A stretch of 20,239 nt of DNA, taken from Chitinophagales bacterium (GTDB lineage Bacteria > Bacteroidota > Bacteroidia > Chitinophagales > UBA2359). The notes below the pieces were generated by a model, which saw only the letters and a list, made by a program, of their open reading frames with translations, was not told the origin of the DNA and made no database searches. Shown piece by piece: positions 15,972 to 20,239 of this stretch. Each line of letters starts with the position of its first letter. The stretch's first letter is position 1. The stretch is from the NCBI GenBank assembly GCA_020629335.1, contig JAHDDN010000049.1:1-20239 (forward strand). Reading direction: 5' to 3'. Made by a program: the position numbers and the translations under genes.

Positions 15972-18797
15972 TTAATGCCCTGTTTCATCATCAGGCATGG
16001 TGAAGATATAGCCCTCTTGAAACTCTCTTTTGATAGCTGCTAAAGTCCTTTTTATGTCGTATTCGACCTCATATTTGCCTAGTAAAAAGGGGAAAATTAG
16101 CTTGAGTTTATGCTTAGGTTTTTCAGCTTTGATGGCTCTATTGGCTAAATCCAGCACCTCTTGACCGTTCTTTTGAGGCAATTGCTGAATTAAAGATTGG
16201 GTAGCAATAATCGTTCGACTAAACCAGTCATTAAATTTGTCTTGGTTGATATGACCATTATCTATTTGGGCGAGCATTTGATTATATTGAGCTTTTAGAG
16301 TAGCATCCATTCTCTGCTCAAACCTTAAAATAAGTCTTTTACTTTCTTTTAATTCAACAATGATTTTATTCCCTTTTTTGTCTATCTGGTCGGCTAATTT
16401 CATTATTCCCTCATCCAGCCTATCGCCTAAATCATGAAGTTTACCCATGATATGAGTATCTTTTTCTGGTATTTTATTGATGACATTACTAATCAGATCA
16501 TCATAGTCAAGAAAGGCTAAAAGCTTTTTAATCTTAACGGGCTCCCAGCTTTGTTGACATTCCATGATAGGATTGGAATTTTTAGGGAGCTTTTTGATTA
16601 AAGCAAACTCTATGGCTTTAGTGCTGAAGAAATAAGGCTTTTTATTGGTTTTGCACTCTTCGCATGGACACATAATTTTCTTCTCAAACTCCAATTTCTT
16701 GAAGTGTCCCAATATTTTATCAAAAGCTTCCGTGATAATGATGATTAAATCCCTCTTAAAAGACCCAACCGCCTTGATCTCAAAAACATTATAACCACTA
16801 TCCTGTTGTTTGATTTCTGCATGAGCACCTTTATGGAAGATATTGAATCCCTTACGCCACACTAATTTTTGATCTGTGATATATTGATGTAAATCTACTA
16901 TTAAACGAGCCATGATGCCTTTAGGCATATACTTATCAAAGCTGTATTGTAATTGTATAGATTCTTCATTAGCGTGAAACCACTCTTTATAAGGCTGCTT
17001 TTGTCCTAAATAAGTAGGGACAATGAATAAATCCTTTTCCGCTTGATACATCAGCCCAAATTTCTCCAATAAGGCGATGAGTTTTTCCGTCTCGAATGCT
17101 TCTTCCTCCTCTTTCCAGATGGTTTGAATCTGTGATTTGGTGAGTCTACCCTGCAACAATTCTACATGCTCATTTTTCAGTAGTTTATAAACAGTATTAG
17201 TGAGCCAATTGGAGTTTAGATAAACTCGCTCTTGTAGAATAGGATCATCTATATAATGGGTAAATACCCCAATTCTATCAAAGTATCGACTAATCAATTC
17301 AATATTTTCTTTTTTCTTTTGTCCATGTCTTCCACATACTTCTCTAAACTCATTATAGCTAATAAAATTAGCATTCATTTCGGCTAATTCCTCTCGGATT
17401 TTTACCCAAGAAGCAATCAATTCTATCCCAATATCAGGTATGTTTTTGAGACCTTGAATGATGCTGTTTTTGAGATCAGGAATTTGGCCTCTTTCATTCA
17501 AATCAACTAATAAAACATTTTTAATGATTGGGTCGAATCGGGTTTTAAGTCCAATTTCGTCTATATCCCAATCGTGTCCCGATTTTTTATTTTTGAGTAT
17601 AAACAAATGACTTTCTTCTCCAGATAATTGCTCCACAGAGTTCAACCAATAGCTAAAGTCCGTCTTTTGCTCCCTGGTATCACAAACCAATATATAAAGT
17701 GATTTCTCACTAAAGAAAAACTGATGCGTACCATGATAAACCTCCTGTCCGCCAAAGTCCCACACATTCACATGAAAAGGAGTATCCGCATTACTTTCTT
17801 CCCCCTTAATCAACTCACTCAAAGGACAAGTAAAACTCCACTTATTAACAACAATACCATGAGTAGATTCCTCCTTAGTAGGCATAGTAGCATCCTCTTG
17901 TTTGATACGCCTTGAAAAAGTAGTTTTACCAGACCCACCTTCCCCAATAACCAACATCTTAGCTTCAAATAAGTATTTTGTATTTCCTTTCTCCTGCTCT
18001 AATTGCTCCCAATAATTGAGGATAGCTTCATTGCCTAGTGCTATGATATGGGGTGGGGGATCTTTTAATTCACTATTATTTCCAATATAGATGCCTTTAT
18101 CGTACACATACCCTAAATTAAATGAGTGTCCTTTTACGATCAATTTCTTAAGTGCTCTTAAACTTTCTATTTGATTATTGCGAAGGTCAAGGTGTGTAAT
18201 TTGACTCAACTCTTTAATGGGTTCAATGTTGGTAATTTGATTTGAGTTAAGATCAAGCGTTGTTATTTTGGTTAGTTTTCTAATTGGTTCAATATTGGCT
18301 ATTTGATTATTGCTGATGTGAAAAGATGTAATATTTGTTAGCTCCTTAATTGGTTCTATATTAGATATTTGATTGTTTCTAAGATCAAGAGTTAAGAGAT
18401 TGCTTAAATGTCTTAAAGATTCAATATCCGATATTTGATTATTTCTAAGATCAAGAGTTAGGAGATTGCTTAAATGTCTTAAAGATTCAATATCCGATAT
18501 TTGATTACCACTAAGATCAAGAGTTGAAATTTGTTTAAGGTTTTTAATAGGTTCAATATCGGATATTTGATTATTGCGAAGGTCAAGCTTAGTAAGTTGT
18601 GTTAGATTTTTGAGAAATGCAATACTATTTAAGTTTTTAAGCCTCCAGTCTCCCCAAATAGATAATTCGTTTAGCCAAACCATATCCTTTAAGACATCAG
18701 CTAATTGATTGGTTTGAGCTTTTGTTATTTCTATTTCCAATTTCCCCGTTTTATGTTCTAACTCGTGCTCTATTTTCTTTTTTAAATAATCGTTCAT
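15972..18797 (-). CDS. Roco-family protein: leucine-rich repeats, Roc GTPase, COR domain
   Basis: This 941-residue protein has the LRR-Roc-COR order of bacterial Roco proteins. After an N-terminal segment, about eight 22-residue leucine-rich repeats (about 45-215, consensus I-x-x-L-D-L-R-N-N-Q-I-S-D-I-E-x-L) precede the Roc GTPase. That domain has P-loop GEGGSGKT (285-292), a G2-type Thr312 in STHGI, DFGGQE (347-352) and NKKSGHD (403-409) in place of canonical NKxD. The COR domain follows (about 465-770) and contains a CPCEEC motif (about 705-715) that could bind metal. The C-terminal 170 residues look helical or coiled-coil (DLGDRLDEGIMKLADQIDKKG) and end in a domain I do not recognise. Roco proteins switch by GTP-linked dimer-monomer cycling; bacterial roles are largely unknown. 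There is no kinase domain and no signal peptide. The gene stands alone between repeat-rich gaps. Confidence 0.92.
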   Translation of the reverse strand: MNDYLKKKIEHELEHKTGKLEIEITKAQTNQLADVLKDMVWLNELSIWGDWRLKNLNSIAFLKNLTQLTKLDLRNNQISDIEPIKNLKQISTLDLSGNQISDIESLRHLSNLLTLDLRNNQISDIESLRHLSNLLTLDLRNNQISNIEPIKELTNITSFHISNNQIANIEPIRKLTKITTLDLNSNQITNIEPIKELSQITHLDLRNNQIESLRALKKLIVKGHSFNLGYVYDKGIYIGNNSELKDPPPHIIALGNEAILNYWEQLEQEKGNTKYLFEAKMLVIGEGGSGKTTFSRRIKQEDATMPTKEESTHGIVVNKWSFTCPLSELIKGEESNADTPFHVNVWDFGGQEVYHGTHQFFFSEKSLYILVCDTREQKTDFSYWLNSVEQLSGEESHLFILKNKKSGHDWDIDEIGLKTRFDPIIKNVLLVDLNERGQIPDLKNSIIQGLKNIPDIGIELIASWVKIREELAEMNANFISYNEFREVCGRHGQKKKENIELISRYFDRIGVFTHYIDDPILQERVYLNSNWLTNTVYKLLKNEHVELLQGRLTKSQIQTIWKEEEEAFETEKLIALLEKFGLMYQAEKDLFIVPTYLGQKQPYKEWFHANEESIQLQYSFDKYMPKGIMARLIVDLHQYITDQKLVWRKGFNIFHKGAHAEIKQQDSGYNVFEIKAVGSFKRDLIIIITEAFDKILGHFKKLEFEKKIMCPCEECKTNKKPYFFSTKAIEFALIKKLPKNSNPIMECQQSWEPVKIKKLLAFLDYDDLISNVINKIPEKDTHIMGKLHDLGDRLDEGIMKLADQIDKKGNKIIVELKESKRLILRFEQRMDATLKAQYNQMLAQIDNGHINQDKFNDWFSRTIIATQSLIQQLPQKNGQEVLDLANRAIKAEKPKHKLKLIFPFLLGKYEVEYDIKRTLAAIKREFQEGYIFTMPDDETGH
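18376..18507. repeat. Two near-identical 66-base LRR units inside the Roco gene
   Basis: The units at 18376-18441 and 18442-18507 encode the same 22-residue leucine-rich repeat (SDIESLRHLSNLLTLDLRNN) and differ at very few bases, whereas the other LRR units have diverged much further. This indicates a recent in-frame unit duplication. Confidence 0.9.
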
Positions 18798-18916
18798 GCT
18801 ATTTTTTTTAACCCTTACTAAGATACGAATTGAGTTTTTTTTTATGAGATATTTTCGTTTTTTTTGGGTGGGATGTCGGGGAGGTGGCTTTGAGGTATTT
18901 GTTAGCTAAAGGGGAA

Positions 18917-19232
18917 CTAGCGCGTGGCGATGAGCGCATAGCGCTTAGCATTCTTGCTCATTGTAAGTATGTTGATGAATAGGGGGTAATTGCTTTGCTG
19001 GATAGTCACAAGGGAGGTGCTTTCCACAAAGGGTTTTTCTAGCGCGTAGGGATGAGCGCATAGCGCTTAGCATTCTTGCTTATTGCAAGTATGTTCATAA
19101 GAAGGATTTTATTGCTTTGTTGGAGGGTTACAAGTGAGGTGCTTGCGACAGAAGGGGGGGACTAGCGTGTAGCGATGAGCGCATAGCGGATAGCATTTTG
19201 CTCATCGCTCATCACTATGCACTCATCGCTAG
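18917..19232. repeat. Tandem units of 122-123 bases with palindromic cores
   Basis: Units start at 18917, 19039 and 19162, each with CTAGCG followed by GATGAGCGCATAGCG and TAGCATT. The first two are full and share their tails (TATGTT, ATTGCTTTG.TGGA, CACAAG/TACAAG, GAGGTGCTT). The third is cut short and closed by an inverse copy ending CTCATCGCTAG at 19232. Within each unit ATGAGC pairs with GCTCAT, or a variant of it. More worn pieces occur at 19468-19551. There are no spacers of CRISPR type. Confidence 0.8.
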
Positions 19233-19237
19233 TTTTC

Positions 19238-19388
19238 GGCTTAGGGATGGGAACGGTATATGGCGTCCATGAGACCGCTTACGTAGCTTAGTGATGCGAT
19301 GGCTGGCCCGCAGGGCAGACAAGCAGCGCTTAGCGGAGTAGTGGGATCATAGCCATATAAGAGTGGACAGCCCGACTGCTGCGCTTCG
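19238..19388 (+). repeat. Fold-back element, copy C (diverged)
   Basis: It begins GGCTTAGGGATGGGAACGG, TATATGGCG and TCCATG, and ends CATAGCCATATAAGAGTGGA, CAGCCCGACTGCTGCGC, matching both ends of copies A and B. The middle differs except for CAGACAAGC and GGAGTAGT. TATATGGC still pairs with GCCATATA, so the outer arm is conserved by matching changes relative to TATGTGGC/GCCACATA. Confidence 0.75.
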
Positions 19389-19421
19389 CTTGCAATGCGT
19401 AATGATGAATGCATAATAGTT

Positions 19422-19464
19422 GGCTCGTGCTGCGCACTTCGCTAACGAGCGCAGCAGGAAGCCC
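19422..19464. repeat. Strong GC-rich hairpin
   Basis: GGCT and TGCTGCGC pair with GCGCAGCA and AAGCC (short internal mismatch) around a loop containing CTTCGCTAAC. It lies between copy C and further worn CATAGCG repeats. It is not followed by a T run, so it does not look like a terminator. Confidence 0.6.
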
Positions 19465-19633
19465 CTAATTAGCGCATAGTGCATAGAGATGAGCGCATAG
19501 TATTTTACGTTAAGCCAATAGGATGATTTCGTAATGAATGCTCATCGCTAGTTGTTTGTAGTGAAAAATTGGCAAAATTGCTGTAAATTTGGGGATCAGA
19601 TTAAACCTTTTTACATAAATTAACGTCTTAGTG

Positions 19634-19664
19634 TTGTTTGATTAAAACTAATTAATTAGTTTTG
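19634..19664 (+). promoter_or_regulatory. Bacteroidota-type promoter for the DUF1573 gene
   Basis: TAGTTTTG at 19657-19664 fits TAnnTTTG. TTG at 19634-19636 lies 20 bases upstream, which suits the -33 element. The leader to the ATG at 19738 would be about 65 bases. Confidence 0.6.
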
Positions 19665-19737
19665 TAGAGGCTTTATATGTAAGAAATAGCCTCAAAAACA
19701 TAAAAAATTGATTTACAATAAATAATAAGTAGAAATT

Positions 19738-20239
19738 ATGAAGAATTTATTATCGTTTATTATTTGCATGAGCCTTGTTACTTTTGCGTTTGCGCAAGGA
19801 GAGATAGATAACTCTACTAATGATGGCAAGGTTCCAGCCTTTTTATTAGATGAGAACGGCGAGCAAATTGATAGTACGAAGCCAGCAATCCAATTTGAAG
19901 AAGAAAAATTTGATTTTGGCGAAATTGAGGAAGGAGAGAAATATGAGCATGTATTTAACTTCACTAACTCTGGAAAAGAGCCTTTAATTATCACTAATGT
20001 GAAGGCATCTTGTGGTTGTACAACTCCTGAATGGCCAAAAGAGCCAATTATGCCAGGTGAAAGTAGCTTTATTAAAGCGATTTACAACTCTAAGAATCGT
20101 CCAGGACCATTCAATAAGTCTATCACGATTACTTCTAATGCAGTAGAGCCGACAAAAAAGGTATTCATCAAGGGTAAAGTGGTAAGCCCACACCCAGTTG
20201 AAAAAACAACTCCAGTGAAGGAAAAATCAATTTTAGCAC
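19738..20239 (+). CDS. DUF1573 domain protein, secreted (3' end outside window)
   Basis: The frame is open from the ATG at 19738 to the edge of the window (167 codons). It starts with a signal peptide (MKNLLSFIICMSLVTFAFAQG, cleavage probably before Gln20 or Gly21). A DUF1573 domain follows at about residues 50-150, an immunoglobulin-like beta sandwich. Hallmarks are FDFGEIEEGEKYEHVFNF, the KASCGCTTPEW segment with the paired cysteines, PGESSFIKAIYNS and KSITITSNA. Such proteins are very common in Bacteroidota and are thought to be periplasmic or envelope proteins of unknown function. A Pro/Lys/Thr-rich stretch begins at about residue 150, so the end is probably near. Its likely promoter is at 19634-19664. 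The minus-strand frames opposite it are shadows. Confidence 0.9.
   Translation, partial: MKNLLSFIICMSLVTFAFAQGEIDNSTNDGKVPAFLLDENGEQIDSTKPAIQFEEEKFDFGEIEEGEKYEHVFNFTNSGKEPLIITNVKASCGCTTPEWPKEPIMPGESSFIKAIYNSKNRPGPFNKSITITSNAVEPTKKVFIKGKVVSPHPVEKTTPVKEKSILA

Noticed and set aside
18917..19232. CRISPR array
   Set aside because: Whole 122-base units repeat rather than short repeats alternating with unique spacers, and there are no cas genes.
19713..20193. Minus-strand open frames opposite the right-edge gene
   Set aside because: They are antisense to a clear DUF1573 reading frame with signal peptide and conserved cysteines.

Overview
The window looks like a chromosomal segment of an AT-rich Bacteroidota bacterium, probably of the Cytophagales or a related marine lineage. 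The evidence is a secreted esterase with a type IX secretion (T9SS) C-terminal sorting domain, a fused alpha-beta E1 of a 2-oxo acid dehydrogenase, a DUF1573 protein at the right edge, several promoters of the Bacteroidota TAnnTTTG type, and generally weak ribosome binding sites. The genus-level guess is inference.

Layout. Positions 307-8985 carry a run of plus-strand genes: a damaged cREC receiver-like gene, a DinB-fold protein, a NUDIX hydrolase, a LURP-one/scramblase-like protein, a UvrD-type helicase, a GNAT acetyltransferase, a small BamE-like hypothetical protein, an ABC-2 type exporter pair (ATPase and permease, 4-base overlap) and a secreted transglutaminase-like protein. These mostly look like independent housekeeping or accessory genes; only the ABC pair is clearly an operon. 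Positions 9003-14406 carry minus-strand genes: the T9SS esterase (converging with the transglutaminase gene), the fused E1, and an MFS exporter. A 1.5 kb gene-free stretch (14440-15971) full of inverted repeats follows, then a 941-residue LRR-Roc-COR (Roco) protein on the minus strand, a 940-base stretch made largely of repeats, and finally a DUF1573 gene on the plus strand that runs off the window.

The most distinctive non-gene content is a family of 90-150 base fold-back elements (2608-2698, 5556-5708, 13003-13145, 19238-19388). They share conserved ends and a conserved core but differ in the middle. One fills almost the whole gap in front of the ABC operon. A second repeat type, in units of 122-123 bases, sits between the Roco and DUF1573 genes. 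A third fold-back element (15138-15360) has an 11-base perfect outer stem and several inner hairpins.

I found no rRNA, tRNA, CRISPR array, transposase, integrase or plasmid origin. No clearly new multi-gene system stands out. The candidates worth follow-up are the fold-back repeat family, the repeat-rich surroundings of the Roco gene, and the internal duplication within its LRR region.
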